The notes beneath the pieces were generated by a model. The model did not search any database. It was not told where the DNA came from and saw nothing but the letters and a program-made list of their open reading frames with translations. Shown piece by piece: positions 8,818 through 19,273 of a stretch of 64,000 nucleotides of DNA; the stretch's first letter is position 1; the number at the start of each line of letters is the position of its first letter. Source of the DNA: Roseovarius sp. EL26 (lineage in GTDB: Bacteria; Pseudomonadota; Alphaproteobacteria; Rhodobacterales; Rhodobacteraceae); contig NZ_OUMZ01000005.1 in the NCBI RefSeq assembly GCF_900327775.1, positions 62,001 to 126,000 of the forward strand, written 5' to 3'. The position numbers were made by a program, and so were the translations under genes.

Positions 8818-10029
8818 ATGTCCAATATCGTCGTAATAGGGGCCGGTCAGGCGGGCTCTTCCTTGGTGGCGAAGCTGCGCAACCTGGGGTTTGACGGCAA
8901 GATCACCTTGATCGGTGAAGAAACGGCCCCTCCGTATCAGCGCCCACCGTTGTCGAAAAAATACCTGTTGGGTGAGATGGACCTGGAGCGGCTGTATCTG
9001 CGCCCCGAAAGTTTTTATACCGAGAATGATATCGAACTGCGCCTGTGCACCACAGTGACCGGCATCGATACCGCAGCCAAGCAAGTGATGATCGGTGATG
9101 AGGCGGTGCCTTACGACCAACTGGCGCTGACCACCGGGTCCTCGCCACGCTATCTGCCCGCTGCGATTGGTGGCGATCTGGACGGCGTTTATGTGGTGCG
9201 TGACCTGAAAGACGTTGACGCCATGGCGCCTGAATGCGTCGAAGGTAAACGCGTGCTGATCATCGGTGGCGGTTATATCGGGCTTGAGGCGGCGGCGGTT
9301 GCGGCCTCTAAAGGCCTGCAAGTGACTGTGGTTGAGATGGCTGACCGGATCTTGCAACGAGTGGCTTCGCCTGAAACATCCGATTACTTCCGCGCCCTGC
9401 ATAAGGGGCATGGCGTCGATATTCGTGAGGGTGTTGGGCTGGAAACACTTTTGGGGGACGGTCGTGTGACCGGCGCGCGCCTGTCAGATGGCAGCGAGCT
9501 TGAGATTGATTTTGCCATCGTTGGTGTCGGCATCATGCCTGCCGCTGGTCTGGCCGATGCGGCGGGGCTGGAAATTGACAATGGCATCAAGGCCAACGAA
9601 CTGGGCCAAACCAGTGATCCGTCGGTCTGGACTGCGGGCGATTGCGCATCCTTCCCGTACAAAGATGGTCGTCTACGTCTCGAAAGCGTGCCCAATGCCA
9701 TCGACATGGCCGAGGTTGTGGCTGAAAACATGCTGGGCGCGGACAAGACCTATGTGCCAACCATCTGGTTCTGGTCGGACCAATATGACGTTAAGTTACA
9801 GATCGCTGGGCTGAACACCGGCTATGACCGTATCATCACCCGCCCGGGTGATAATGAGAACGGTGTTTCGTTCTGGTACTATCAGGGCGATACGCTGTTG
9901 GCCGTGGATGCGATGAACGAGGCGCGCGCCTATATGGTTGGTAAGCGCCTGATCGATATGGGAAAATCACCTGATCCAGCTGCGATAGAAAACCCGGCGA
10001 CCGAACTTAAGGCGCTGCTGAAAGCGTGA
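8818..10029 (+). CDS. FAD-dependent ferredoxin/rubredoxin-type reductase
   Basis: 403 aa. Start set at the ATG preceded by AGGAGAGGG; this places the FAD-binding motif VVIGAGQAGSSLV at the N-terminus. Further marks: PPYQRPPLSKKYLLG after the first strand, the NAD-binding glycine motif VLIIGGGYIGLEAA near residue 145, and WTAGDCASFPY for the FAD ribityl contact. This pattern matches putidaredoxin, rhodocoxin and terredoxin reductases, which pass electrons from NAD(P)H to a small iron-sulfur protein. No ferredoxin or P450 gene is nearby, so the partner is unknown. It overlaps rsmD by 4 bases. Confidence 0.85.
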   Translation: MSNIVVIGAGQAGSSLVAKLRNLGFDGKITLIGEETAPPYQRPPLSKKYLLGEMDLERLYLRPESFYTENDIELRLCTTVTGIDTAAKQVMIGDEAVPYDQLALTTGSSPRYLPAAIGGDLDGVYVVRDLKDVDAMAPECVEGKRVLIIGGGYIGLEAAAVAASKGLQVTVVEMADRILQRVASPETSDYFRALHKGHGVDIREGVGLETLLGDGRVTGARLSDGSELEIDFAIVGVGIMPAAGLADAAGLEIDNGIKANELGQTSDPSVWTAGDCASFPYKDGRLRLESVPNAIDMAEVVAENMLGADKTYVPTIWFWSDQYDVKLQIAGLNTGYDRIITRPGDNENGVSFWYYQGDTLLAVDAMNEARAYMVGKRLIDMGKSPDPAAIENPATELKALLKA

Positions 10030-10583
10030 GGATCATTGGCGGCGATTTTCGTGGCCGCCGGTTGGCGTCGGTGGGCAAAGGGGACAGTGCGGCGCATCTG
10101 CGCCCCACCGCCGACCGGGTGCGCGAAAGCCTGTTCAACGTGCTGACCAATGCTTACGGCGATCCCTGCGCGGATGCGCGGGTGTTGGACCTCTTTGCCG
10201 GCACCGGCGCATTGGGGTTGGAAGCGCTATCGCGTGGGGCGGCGCATGTCAGCTTTGTCGAAAATGGCCGCAAATCGCTGTCGCTGATCCGTGAGAATAT
10301 TGCCCTGTGCAGGTCCGAAGAGAACAGCAATATCATCACCCGCGACGTACGGCGATTGGGTGATAATCCGGTCGCGCCGTTCGATCTGATCTTCCTTGAT
10401 CCACCTTACGGCAAAGGCATGGGGGAGATGGCGCTGAGTGTTGCGTTGAAGGGTGGCTGGATCGCTGATGAGGTTTTGGTTGTTTGGGAAGAAAGCGCCG
10501 ATGTGACCATTCCTGAAGGGCTGACTCTACTGGATGAGCGCAGCTATGGCGATACGGTTATCCGGATTATGGAAGCAGGTTAG
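10026..10583 (+). CDS. rsmD: 16S rRNA (guanine(966)-N(2))-methyltransferase
   Basis: 185 aa, full length. It begins at GTG in a GTGA overlap with the preceding stop codon, so it is translationally coupled. N-terminal MRIIGGDFRGRRL and LRPTADRVRESLFN are the RsmD signature. The SAM-binding motif DLFAGTGALGLEALSRG is near residues 56-72 and the catalytic LDPPY motif near 123-127. The enzyme methylates G966 of 16S rRNA in assembled 30S subunits. Confidence 0.95.
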   Translation: MRIIGGDFRGRRLASVGKGDSAAHLRPTADRVRESLFNVLTNAYGDPCADARVLDLFAGTGALGLEALSRGAAHVSFVENGRKSLSLIRENIALCRSEENSNIITRDVRRLGDNPVAPFDLIFLDPPYGKGMGEMALSVALKGGWIADEVLVVWEESADVTIPEGLTLLDERSYGDTVIRIMEAG

Positions 10584-11504
10584 AGGCGGCGATGGCGCAA
10601 TGTTTCATGTAAGTATTCGGCGAAGCCGGTGAGCCTTTCAATCCGAACGAAAGGCCGAAAAGTTGTCTAAACTACCGGTGTGCAGTGCCCCTAAAGGAGC
10701 AAATAATCCGCCTTAATCGGTTGATTCGTTTAGGCGCACGACAACGGCATCCGATGGGAAAAGCAAAGACTGAAAATAGCTTTTGCTCTTCTCTTGCAAC
10801 GCCCGCACCTTACGGGAAAGCAGAGGTTGCGATAGTTGTGATTTTTCTTGCGCTTTCTGTGGCAAGATTTCACATGGTGGCAGAGTTGGAAGACGCTCGC
10901 GCTTAGTGCGGCACTTTTCACGCAGGTCTACATGCATGATCAGTGAATTGTTTGCAAAGTCTGGCTCATTAGAAGGGTGGGCCGCGCGATCCTGAAGGTG
11001 AGGATGCGCAGTGCCCCAAGAGTTTAACGGTTTACGATGGTTACTCATTACATTCACTCGCTTAATATTTACTCGTTACATTCACACACTGAACGTCACT
11101 TGTTACTCTTTGTTACTTAGGCTTTTACGCGTCGCCATTTACTATACCTACTATATACATGACTGAATTGGGGACCAGAAGTCCTTTAAACAGGATTTTC
11201 AAGTTCAACGCTCATTGAGCAGAACTTCCAGATGAACGATCGATACATTTGTTTCTGCATACGGAACAGTGATGGGAAAGTTGCAAGGTTCCGTTTCTTA
11301 AATTGCTACAGTTTTCAGCAATGATGCCGTATATTATTCACAATCCCTTGATTGTGTCTGATTTTGAAACTCACTGTATTTTGGGTTTTCTCGGTCTGAA
11401 GCGTGGCTGAGCGCCCAACTTATGTTGAGGCGATAACATCGAAGCAGCGCAATACTAACGTGGGAATCACTGCTGAGTCGGGAATCAAGCCTGATGTGAC
11501 GTGT
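10584..11504. other. 0.9 kb gap with no supported gene
   Basis: Noticeably AT-richer in its second half than the flanks. Reading frames of 60-115 codons exist on both strands (10685-10906 plus, 10713-11057 minus), but they lack ribosome sites and family features. The minus frame's C-terminal half (Lys/Gln/Ser-rich, near 10713-10860) could be a gene remnant. No tRNA cloverleaf is visible. The segment holds the direct repeats listed separately. Confidence 0.6.
11042..11085. repeat. 17-bp direct repeat pair, 27-bp period
   Basis: TTACTCATTACATTCAC (11042-11058) and TTACTCGTTACATTCAC (11069-11085) differ at one base. Looser TTGTTAC copies follow at about 11100-11117. Regulatory or replication-like direct repeats are possible; no adjacent gene start explains them. 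Confidence 0.6.
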
Positions 11505-12719
11505 TTAAGCCTTCATCAAATCCGGTAATTCGCCTGTTAACCCTGCCGCTTCGCGAATGAACTTGCGGCGCAGGCCCGGCATCGCACCAATCAGCCCCAT
11601 GCCCAGATCACGACCAAGACGCAGCAGTCCGTTGTCGTTGGAAAAGAGCCGATTGGTGGCATCGGTGACCATCGCCAGCGTCGCGGTATCGAAACGACGC
11701 CATTGCTGGTAACGGGCCAAAACATCTGGCGCCGCGATGTCTTCGCCGCGTTTATCTGCCTCAGATATCACCTGTGCAAGTGCGGCCACATCTCGCAAGC
11801 CAGCGTTCAACCCTTGACCTGCGATGGGATGCATGCCGTGGGCGGCGTCGCCAATTAACGCCAGACGCGGCGCAATGAAGCTGTCGGCCAACGTTAGGCC
11901 TAGCGGATAGGTGTAACGTTTGCCGCGCAGTTTAATCTGCCCCAGAAAATCGCCAAAGCGCGGTCGTAGGATTTCCATGAAATCCTCATCGTTCAGCGCG
12001 TCGAACTTTGCCGCAGTCTCAGCGGTTTCGCTCCAAACAATCGATGAGACGTTGCCGGGAAGGGGCAGGATGGCCAGCGGGCCGGGGGGCATGAAAAACT
12101 GATGCGCGATGCCGTTGTGGGGCAGTTCATGTTCAATCGCTGCGACCAGCGCGGTTTGCTGATAGCCCCAACCGGTGCGTTTAATCCCGGCGCGGGTTGC
12201 GGTGTCTGACGCGCGCCCATCAGAGCCGATGATCATGCGGCCCTTAAGGATGTCACCATTGTCCAACGTCAGGCTGACGCCCGCATCTTCGGCACTTTGC
12301 GCGACCACCTTTCCAATGATCTGGCGAATGCGAGGTTCTGCATCCATCGCGTCCAGAAACGCACGGCGCAGAAAGCGATCTTCCAGCATATGCCCCATGG
12401 GCCCTTCTTCGATCTCTGCGTGATCGAAATGCATGAAAAACGGTGATGGCCCTTCGCCCGCGCGGCCATCAGAAACTTTTATCTCCAACATAGGTTGGGC
12501 GTTGTCGATCACACGATCCCAGATGCCAATCGCACGCAGCAACCGTACAGATGCCAGCGCCAGCGCATAGCCACGCCCATCGAATTCGGCGTCTTTGCGG
12601 GCGGCAGAAGGTTGTGCGTCGATGATGGTTACGCTGTGGCCTGCCTGTGACAAGGCAAGCGCAAGTGCCGGGCCGTTCAGCCCGCCGCCAACAATCAGGA
12701 TATCGCTGTCTTTTGTCAT
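11505..12719 (-). CDS. UbiH/UbiF-family FAD-dependent hydroxylase
   Basis: 404 aa from the ATG giving the family-typical N-terminus; the frame runs on to 12884 without homologous character. FAD-binding motif ILIVGGGLNGPALALALSQAG at 6-26, DGR in the middle segment near residues 175-178 (IIGSDGRASDTA), and the second FAD motif LALIGDAAHGMHPIAGQGLN near 290. These mark the aromatic-ring hydroxylases of ubiquinone biosynthesis (UbiH, UbiF, UbiI, UbiM). Which ring position it acts on cannot be decided by eye. Divergent from the amidase gene, 89 bp apart. Confidence 0.88.
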   Translation of the reverse strand: MTKDSDILIVGGGLNGPALALALSQAGHSVTIIDAQPSAARKDAEFDGRGYALALASVRLLRAIGIWDRVIDNAQPMLEIKVSDGRAGEGPSPFFMHFDHAEIEEGPMGHMLEDRFLRRAFLDAMDAEPRIRQIIGKVVAQSAEDAGVSLTLDNGDILKGRMIIGSDGRASDTATRAGIKRTGWGYQQTALVAAIEHELPHNGIAHQFFMPPGPLAILPLPGNVSSIVWSETAETAAKFDALNDEDFMEILRPRFGDFLGQIKLRGKRYTYPLGLTLADSFIAPRLALIGDAAHGMHPIAGQGLNAGLRDVAALAQVISEADKRGEDIAAPDVLARYQQWRRFDTATLAMVTDATNRLFSNDNGLLRLGRDLGMGLIGAMPGLRRKFIREAAGLTGELPDLMKA

Positions 12720-12808
12720 GCCTGTCAATATGCCGGGCGATGCGGGATTGTCCATGTGTTGTGATGCCGCTACCTTCTCCAAAACGCAAAAATCATTAGG
12801 GGGTAGTG

Positions 12809-14137
12809 ATGCAAAAATGGTTGACCATGACAGCGGCAGATCTGGGCCGCGGTATTGGCACAGGCGAGATCGACCCTGTGGCACTGACCCAGACCTATCT
12901 GGATGCGATTGACGCGCATCCGCATCGTGATCGGATTTATTCAGTAGTCACACATAAGCGGGCTTTGGCAGAGGCCGGTGCAGCACAGGCGCGGGCCAAG
13001 GCGGGGCAACGGTTTGGGCCCTTGGACGGTGTTCCGATCAGCTGGAAAGATCTATTTGATACGGCGGGCACTGCAACCGAATCTGGCAGCGCGTTGTTGA
13101 AAGGGCGGATCCCGGCGCGCGATGCTGAGGTCTTGCACAATGCGACAATGGCCGGGCTGATCTGTCTGGGTAAAACTCATATGAGCGAGCTGGCCTTTTC
13201 TGGGCTTGGCCTGAACCCGATGACAGCAACGCCGCCTTGTGTGAATGATGAAGGCGCGGTGCCGGGGGGATCCTCTTCCGGGGCAGGGGCCAGTGTGGCC
13301 TTTAATTTGGCGTCTTGCGGGATTGGCAGCGATACCGGTGGATCGGTGCGTATTCCATCAGCATGGAATGATTTAGTTGGGTTGAAAACCACCAGCGGGC
13401 GCCTGTCATTGGACGGGGCGGTGCCACTTTGTTCCAAGTTTGATACGGTTGGGCCGCTGGGGCGCTCGGTAGAGGATTGCGCGCTGATGCTGGCCGCGCT
13501 TGAAGGCGGCAAGGCTGCGGATTTGGCTGGTGCATCATTGAAAGGTGCGCGCTTTGCGACATTGCAAACAGCCGTGTTGGATGACATTCGCGATGCCCCG
13601 CGCGATGCTTACCAAAGCGCAGTTGAACGACTACAAGCCGCCGGGGCCGAGATCATGCCGATCGATGTGCCTGAGGTCGAAGAGGCGCTGTCGATGTCAG
13701 GTGTGATCTTTACCGCCGAGGCCTATGGCATTTGGCAAGGCACGATCGAGGCTGCGCCCGAAAAGATGTTCCCGCCGATTCTGGAACGATTCCGTTTGGG
13801 GCGCGATATTACTGCGCCTGCCTACATTTCCGCATGGAACCGGTTGGAGGAACTGCGCGCTGCGTGGAATGCGCGGGTTGCCGAATTTGATGCCGTGCTG
13901 ATGCCCACCGCACCGATTCTACCGCCCAATTACGACCGGTTACTAAGTGATGATGAATATTATGTGACCGAAAACCTGCTGGCCCTGCGCAATACGCGTG
14001 TGGGGAATTTGTTGGGGCTGAGCGCGGTAACCTTGCCAACAGGCGTGCCCAGCTGTGGCATCATGCTGTGTGGCAAACCCTTGGGCGAAGAGCAGCTGTT
14101 GCGCGTGGCTCATGCGGCAGAGGCCGCTCTAAGCTAA
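12809..14137 (+). CDS. Amidase signature family hydrolase
   Basis: 442 aa. Starts at ATG behind TAGGGGG. The Ser-Ser-Lys triad is in place: Lys80 in ISWKDLFD, the cis-Ser in PGGSSSGAGASVA near 155, and the nucleophile Ser in GSDTGGSVRIPSAW near 179. This family includes GatA, but there is no gatC or gatB nearby and the C-terminus is short, so a small-molecule amidase is more likely than the tRNA amidotransferase subunit. Substrate unknown. Cytosolic. Confidence 0.88.
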   Translation: MQKWLTMTAADLGRGIGTGEIDPVALTQTYLDAIDAHPHRDRIYSVVTHKRALAEAGAAQARAKAGQRFGPLDGVPISWKDLFDTAGTATESGSALLKGRIPARDAEVLHNATMAGLICLGKTHMSELAFSGLGLNPMTATPPCVNDEGAVPGGSSSGAGASVAFNLASCGIGSDTGGSVRIPSAWNDLVGLKTTSGRLSLDGAVPLCSKFDTVGPLGRSVEDCALMLAALEGGKAADLAGASLKGARFATLQTAVLDDIRDAPRDAYQSAVERLQAAGAEIMPIDVPEVEEALSMSGVIFTAEAYGIWQGTIEAAPEKMFPPILERFRLGRDITAPAYISAWNRLEELRAAWNARVAEFDAVLMPTAPILPPNYDRLLSDDEYYVTENLLALRNTRVGNLLGLSAVTLPTGVPSCGIMLCGKPLGEEQLLRVAHAAEAALS

Positions 14138-14156
14138 GACCCTGAAGAAATATGAT

Positions 14157-14196
14157 TTTGTGGCAATAGCGGCCTGATCGCCATATTTGCCACAAA
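14157..14196. repeat. Long inverted repeat after the amidase gene
   Basis: Perfect 10-bp arms TTTGTGGCAA / TTGCCACAAA (14157-14166 with 14187-14196), with a nested GGC/GCC pair in the spacer. Could be a terminator without a clear T-run or a regulator site ahead of the aminotransferase gene. Confidence 0.5.
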
Positions 14197-14298
14197 TCGC
14201 ATGTCAAGACATTGGTTTTGCTGGACCTGAGGCCTCGCCTTGGGTAGATTCGACCTCAAGAGGGACAAAAGTCCCCGGATATTTTGAGGCAGTAACCT

Positions 14299-15474
14299 AT
14301 GTTTCCTGAGCGGTTTTCGAACCTTCCGGAGTACGCTTTTCCGCGTTTGCGGCGTTTGCTTGATGTGCATGCGCCCGGTGGCGACGTTGTACATATGACC
14401 ATTGGCGAGCCAAAGCACGACTTCCCACCTTGGATCGTTGATATCATTGCAGAAAATGCGGCAGGCTTTGGTAAGTACCCGGTCAATGAGGGTAAGCCCG
14501 AGCTGTTGGAGGCGATCACGACCTGGATTGGTCAGCGGTATGGTGTGGTGCTGGACCCGACTAAAAACGTGATGGCGCTGAATGGCACGCGAGAGGGGCT
14601 GTATAACGCCATGATGGCGGTTTGCCCTGAGGTAAAGAATGGCCAGCCCAAGGTGTTGCTGCCCAATCCATTCTATCAGGTTTACATGGTTGCGGCGATC
14701 AGCGTTGGGGCCGAACCCGTATTTTTGAACGCGACCCCTGAGAACGGCTATATGCCGGATTTCACGGCACTCGCGCCCGAAGTGCTCAATCAGGTGACCG
14801 TGGCCTATCTGTGCTCGCCCAGCAATCCGCAGGGGGCTGTGGCCAGCCGTGCCTATTGGACGGATCTGATTCAACTGGCAGAAAAGTACGATTTCAAGGT
14901 TTTTGCAGACGAGTGTTATTCCGAGATCTACCGCGATGAGCCCCCGGTTGGGGCCTTGCAGGTCGCCAATGATCTGGGCGCTGATCCTGAGCGGGTCTTG
15001 GCCTTTCACAGCTTGTCAAAACGGTCCAACTTGCCGGGACTGCGCAGTGGCTTTGTTGCAGGCGGGCCTGAGAGCATCGCGCGCATTCGTCAGTTGCGCA
15101 ATTATTCCGGCAGCCCGCTGCCGATGCCGTTACAGCACGTGGCCGAGAAGGTTTGGGCGGATGAATCCCATGTGATTGAGAACCGCCGTCTATACCGCGA
15201 AAAATACGACTTGGCCGATGAGATTATGGCTGATGTCCCGGGTTATAAAGGGCCAGAGGCCGGGTTTTTCCTGTGGCTTCCGATCCAAGACGGTGAAAAG
15301 GCCGCTTTAAAAGCGTGGGTGGAAACCGGGGTTCGGGTGCTTCCGGGCGCTTATCTGAGCCGCGACGCAAACGGGGATAACCCCGGTAAGAAATTTATTC
15401 GGGTCGCCTTGGTGGCTCCAAAAGAAGAGACAGAACAAGGCCTGATCCGCCTGCGTGACTGTCTATACAAGTAA
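14299..15474 (+). CDS. dapC: PLP-dependent aminotransferase, DapC-like
   Basis: 391 aa, class I/II aminotransferase. [12 protein letters not shown] at the N-terminus, the NPFYQVY segment near 120, SPSNPQG near 175, and the PLP-binding lysine in [17 protein letters not shown] near 240. The pattern matches the alphaproteobacterial N-succinyl-LL-diaminopimelate aminotransferase used in the lysine and murein pathway. The asd gene at 25.3 kb serves the same pathway but is not linked. It lies just upstream of ftsK on the same strand, 19 bp from the ftsK start, so co-transcription is likely. Other kynurenine/aspartate-type aminotransferases of this class cannot be fully excluded. Confidence 0.8.
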   Translation: MFPERFSNLPEYAFPRLRRLLDVHAPGGDVVHMTIGEPKHDFPPWIVDIIAENAAGFGKYPVNEGKPELLEAITTWIGQRYGVVLDPTKNVMALNGTREGLYNAMMAVCPEVKNGQPKVLLPNPFYQVYMVAAISVGAEPVFLNATPENGYMPDFTALAPEVLNQVTVAYLCSPSNPQGAVASRAYWTDLIQLAEKYDFKVFADECYSEIYRDEPPVGALQVANDLGADPERVLAFHSLSKRSNLPGLRSGFVAGGPESIARIRQLRNYSGSPLPMPLQHVAEKVWADESHVIENRRLYREKYDLADEIMADVPGYKGPEAGFFLWLPIQDGEKAALKAWVETGVRVLPGAYLSRDANGDNPGKKFIRVALVAPKEETEQGLIRLRDCLYK

Positions 15475-15493
15475 TACTGAGGACGAGGGTAAC

Positions 15494-18400
15494 ATGGCAT
15501 ATCAGACACGTGGACGCGAACCATTGCTGGACAGCTCGATGGCGGAAGCTATTGAAAAGCGCGGCAAGGAGTTGCTGGGGCTGGGGCTTTTAGCACTGGC
15601 GGCGCTGGCGGCCACGATGATCGGAACTTACACTCCGGATGACCCAAGCTGGCTCTCCGCCACCGATGCACCGGTGCAAAATGCGCTGGGCAGTTTTGGC
15701 GCCTCGATCGCTGCGCCGTTGTTCATGATTGTCGGCTGGGGCGCGTGGGGCGTGGCCTTGGTGCTGATGGCATGGGGTCTGCGTTTTGCCCTGCACAAAG
15801 GTGAAGATCGCGCAGTTGGCCGCCTGATTTTTGCGCCGATCTGGATCGCGGTGCTGGCGCTTTATGCCTCAACCCTGACACCGGGGGCAGAGTGGTCTGC
15901 AACCCACAGCTTTGGTTTAGGCGGTTTGTTTGGTGATACCATTCTGGGTGCTTTGTTGGGTATTCTGCCCGTGAGCGCCGGACTGGGTATCAAGTTGATG
16001 TCGCTGGTTCTGGGGGTGTCCATGTTGGTGCTCGGGGCGTTTGTTCTGGGCTTTACCAAGCCCGAGCTGTCACGCATCGGTCGTTTCCTTCTGCTTGGGG
16101 TGATCATGACCTATGCCCGCTTGATGGCGGTGCTGGGGCAGGGCGCGTCGGGTGCGGTTCAGGCTGCACAAGGGGCACAGACACGGATGGCCGAACGTCG
16201 CGCCGCTCGTGCGGATGAACAAGACATCATCCTCGAAGATGATATGGATTATGTTGACATCGATGCGCCACGCATTCCGTCATCAGTTGTCCGCCGCGCA
16301 GTTGAACCCATTCTGTCGCGTCAGCAAGAACAGGCTGTTGAAATCGCAACTGAAGAAGAGGTTGAGATTGAAGTTGAAAAGCCCGGTGGCTTGCGTTCCC
16401 TGATGCCATCTTTGATGCGTCGTTCCGACCCTCTGCCAGAGCCCGAACTGGTTGAAAACCAGATGACAGCGGATCCGGAGTTGATGGATGGGCCGGGGGA
16501 TGACCGTATCCGTGCCAAGATTTCCAACGTGATCAAATCGCGCGTGCGCCAGTCGCCTGCGATGCGGGCCGAAAGCGTCGCGCCACTGACCAAAGGTCGT
16601 GGTCGAGGTCCTGATCCGCTGATTTTGGACACCACTCGTCGCCAAGCGATGACAGAAGAGCCGCCCCTGACGGCGACCCACGGTATTCCGGCGGAACCAC
16701 CGCTGACTGCCGCACATATGACCCCTGATGCGATGGCAGCTGCCGCATCATTGCAACCCATTGAACAGGCGGCGGAATATCAGATCGAATCTGATGTGTT
16801 TGAAGCCCCGATGGATCTCGATGTGGTGGATGAGGCAGACATCAACGCTGCAATGATGACACCGGATAATGCGATGCAAGCTGTTCCACAGCCGGCATCC
16901 ACGCGCATTCCAGAGCCAGAGCCGCGTGGCGTCGTGCAGCATACGCCGCGCAAGACGGTACAGCCGTCAACGCGGGCTGCAGCCGAGGCACAGCCATCAT
17001 TGCAGTTTGAAGAAAAGAACAAGGTGGAGTTTGAATTGCCGCCTTTGAGCCTGCTGTCCAATCCGGTCAAGATTGAGCGCTTTCACCTAAGCGATGAAGC
17101 GCTTGAGGAAAATGCGCGCATGCTGGAAAACGTGCTGGATGACTATGGTGTCAAAGGTGAGATCGTCTCGGTCCGCCCAGGCCCAGTTGTCACCATGTAC
17201 GAACTGGAACCTGCCCCAGGTTTGAAAGCCAGCCGCGTGATTGGTTTGGCTGACGATATCGCCCGTTCAATGAGCGCACTGTCTGCCCGTGTATCTACGG
17301 TGCCAGGGCGTAGTGTGATCGGGATTGAACTGCCAAATGAGAACCGTGAAATGGTCGCCTTGCGTGAATTGCTGGCCACTCGCGATTTTGGTGATGGTAA
17401 TCAAAAACTTCCATTGGCGTTGGGTAAGGATATCGGTGGTGATCCGGTGATTTCGAACCTTGCCAAGATGCCTCACTTGCTCATTGCCGGGACCACAGGT
17501 TCGGGTAAGTCCGTGGCGATTAACACGATGATCCTATCGCTGCTCTATAAGCTGACGCCGGATGAATGCCGCCTGATCATGATCGATCCCAAGATGTTGG
17601 AGCTGTCGGTTTATGATGGGATCCCGCATCTGCTGAGCCCGGTTGTGACTGATCCTAAAAAGGCGGTTGTTGCCCTGAAATGGGTCGTGGCCGAAATGGA
17701 AGACCGGTATCGGAAGATGTCCAAAATGGGTGTGCGCAACATCGATGGTTACAACGGCCGCGTCGAGGAGGCACTTGCCAAAAACGAAACCTTCAGCCGC
17801 ACAGTGCAAACCGGGTTTGATGATGAAACCGGTGAACCGGTGTTCGAGACCGAGGAAATTATCCCCGAAAAGATGCCATATATCGTTATCATTGTTGACG
17901 AGATGGCCGACCTGATGATGGTTGCAGGTAAAGAGATCGAAGCCTGTATTCAACGCTTGGCACAGATGGCGCGAGCCTCGGGTATCCACCTGATCATGGC
18001 CACGCAACGCCCGTCCGTTGATGTGATCACCGGCACGATCAAAGCCAACTTTCCGACTCGGATTTCGTTCCAGGTGACCTCCAAAATCGACAGCCGGACA
18101 ATCTTGGGTGAAATGGGGGCTGAGCAGCTTTTGGGTATGGGTGACATGCTCTATATGGCGGGGGGCGGTAAAATTACCCGGTGTCACGGTCCGTTTGTCT
18201 CGGATGAAGAAGTCGAAGAAGTGGTCAATAATCTCAAGGCTTATGGCCCACCAGAATACATTGGCAGTGTCGTCGAAGGCCCAGAGGATGACAGAGCCAG
18301 CAATATCGATGCGGTGTTGGGGCTCAGCACTGGTGGCAACACCGATGTCGAAGACGCACTCTATGACACGGCCGTGGCCATCGTTGTCAAAGACCGCAAA

Positions 18401-18541
18401 TGCAGCACCTCATACATTCAGCGTAAGCTGTCGATCGGCTATAACAAGGCTGCGAAACTGGTTGAACAAATGGAAGACGAGGGCGTGGTGAGTTCTGCAA
18501 ATCACGTTGGTAAACGCGAAATTCTTGTTCCTGAACAATAA
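15494..18541 (+). CDS. ftsK: DNA translocase FtsK
   Basis: 1015 aa. The start follows GAGGACGAGGGTAAC and gives the expected N-terminal membrane domain with four to five segments (about 25-215). A Pro/Glu/acidic linker spans about 235-500. The motor follows, with Walker [13 protein letters not shown] near 670 and Walker [14 protein letters not shown] near 800. The C-terminal gamma winged helix contains [25 protein letters not shown]. FtsK pumps chromosomal DNA through the closing septum towards dif and activates XerCD. It is followed by a strong terminator and then lolA, a common order in this family of bacteria. Confidence 0.97.
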   Translation: MAYQTRGREPLLDSSMAEAIEKRGKELLGLGLLALAALAATMIGTYTPDDPSWLSATDAPVQNALGSFGASIAAPLFMIVGWGAWGVALVLMAWGLRFALHKGEDRAVGRLIFAPIWIAVLALYASTLTPGAEWSATHSFGLGGLFGDTILGALLGILPVSAGLGIKLMSLVLGVSMLVLGAFVLGFTKPELSRIGRFLLLGVIMTYARLMAVLGQGASGAVQAAQGAQTRMAERRAARADEQDIILEDDMDYVDIDAPRIPSSVVRRAVEPILSRQQEQAVEIATEEEVEIEVEKPGGLRSLMPSLMRRSDPLPEPELVENQMTADPELMDGPGDDRIRAKISNVIKSRVRQSPAMRAESVAPLTKGRGRGPDPLILDTTRRQAMTEEPPLTATHGIPAEPPLTAAHMTPDAMAAAASLQPIEQAAEYQIESDVFEAPMDLDVVDEADINAAMMTPDNAMQAVPQPASTRIPEPEPRGVVQHTPRKTVQPSTRAAAEAQPSLQFEEKNKVEFELPPLSLLSNPVKIERFHLSDEALEENARMLENVLDDYGVKGEIVSVRPGPVVTMYELEPAPGLKASRVIGLADDIARSMSALSARVSTVPGRSVIGIELPNENREMVALRELLATRDFGDGNQKLPLALGKDIGGDPVISNLAKMPHLLIAGTTGSGKSVAINTMILSLLYKLTPDECRLIMIDPKMLELSVYDGIPHLLSPVVTDPKKAVVALKWVVAEMEDRYRKMSKMGVRNIDGYNGRVEEALAKNETFSRTVQTGFDDETGEPVFETEEIIPEKMPYIVIIVDEMADLMMVAGKEIEACIQRLAQMARASGIHLIMATQRPSVDVITGTIKANFPTRISFQVTSKIDSRTILGEMGAEQLLGMGDMLYMAGGGKITRCHGPFVSDEEVEEVVNNLKAYGPPEYIGSVVEGPEDDRASNIDAVLGLSTGGNTDVEDALYDTAVAIVVKDRKCSTSYIQRKLSIGYNKAAKLVEQMEDEGVVSSANHVGKREILVPEQ

Positions 18542-18575
18542 GGCGGATCACCGCCAAACAGGAAAAAACCAAACG

Positions 18576-18600
18576 GGGCCGGGTGTACATCCGGCCCTTT
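18576..18600 (+). terminator. Terminator between ftsK and lolA
   Basis: Perfect 7-bp GC stem GGGCCGG / CCGGCCC with an 8-base loop, followed by TTTCT, 34 bp after the ftsK stop codon. Confidence 0.7.
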
Positions 18601-18617
18601 CTACTTATGTAAGAGAT

Positions 18618-19223
18618 ATGAAAACGATACGTCTTATATTGGCCGCAGGCCTTACCACTGTGGCGCTGGCCGCCCCTGCGATGGCCGAGCGCCTGTCGCT
18701 TGATGAAATCTCTAAGTACCTGAATAGCTTTAAGTCAGCGTCAGGTGAATTCACGCAAATCAATGATGATGGTACAATCAGCACCGGGCAGATTTATATC
18801 AAACGCCCCGGCCGTGTGCGGTTTGAGTATAACCCACCGGAGAAAACACTGGTCGTGGCCGATGGCAGCACCGTGGGCATCGTTGACCCAAAGTCCAACA
18901 CCGGGCCCGAGGGCTATCCGTTAAACCAGACGCCGCTCAAGATCATTCTGGCACGCAAGGTCGATTTCAGCCGCGCGCGCATGGTCACGGGTCACAAGAG
19001 CGATGGCAAGACCACAACGGTGCGTGCGCAGGACCCTGATCATCCTGAATATGGCAGTATAGATCTGGTATTCACCGGCAGCCCGGTCGAGCTGCGTCAA
19101 TGGGTAATCAATGACGGCAGCGGCAGCCAGACCACTGTGATTTTGGGTGATTTGACCAAGAATGTTCAACTGGCGAACGACAAATTCGTCATCCCCGGAA
19201 TTGGGGCGTCAGATCGTAACTGA
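18618..19223 (+). CDS. lolA: Outer-membrane lipoprotein carrier protein LolA
   Basis: 201 aa. Start chosen at the ATG that begins a signal peptide (MKTIRLILAAGLTTVALAA, cleaved after AMA near residue 22); an upstream frame to 18507 overlaps ftsK and the terminator. The mature part shows SASGEFTQINDDGTISTGQIYI and RPGRVRFEYNPPEKTLVVADG, the lipid-cavity strands typical of LolA. It takes lipoproteins from LolCDE and carries them across the periplasm to the outer membrane. Confidence 0.92.
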   Translation: MKTIRLILAAGLTTVALAAPAMAERLSLDEISKYLNSFKSASGEFTQINDDGTISTGQIYIKRPGRVRFEYNPPEKTLVVADGSTVGIVDPKSNTGPEGYPLNQTPLKIILARKVDFSRARMVTGHKSDGKTTTVRAQDPDHPEYGSIDLVFTGSPVELRQWVINDGSGSQTTVILGDLTKNVQLANDKFVIPGIGASDRN

Positions 19224-19241
19224 TTGGACGAAAGAACGTTA

Positions 19242-19268
19242 AACAGGGCGGGCACTGCCCGCTCTGTT
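19242..19268. terminator. Shared terminator hairpin between convergent genes
   Basis: Inverted repeat AACAGGGCGGG / CCCGCTCTGTT with one G-U pair, between lolA (+) and the lytic transglycosylase gene (-). It probably serves both directions. Confidence 0.55.
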
Positions 19269-19273
19269 CACAT

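Noticed and set aside
10685..11057. Small overlapping frames on both strands in the rsmD-ubiH gap
   Set aside because: No family resemblance and no ribosome site; kept as a possible remnant only in the gap description.
12809..14137. gatA (glutamyl-tRNA amidotransferase subunit A)
   Set aside because: The amidase triad fits, but gatB and gatC are absent and the chain is shorter than usual GatA, so only the family is named.
14134..15009. 291-codon minus-strand frame opposite the dapC-like gene
   Set aside because: Composition of a mirrored coding strand; the + gene has a complete aminotransferase signature.
17534..18187. 217-codon minus-strand frame opposite ftsK
   Set aside because: Antisense to the FtsK motor domain, high His/Gln typical of reverse translation.
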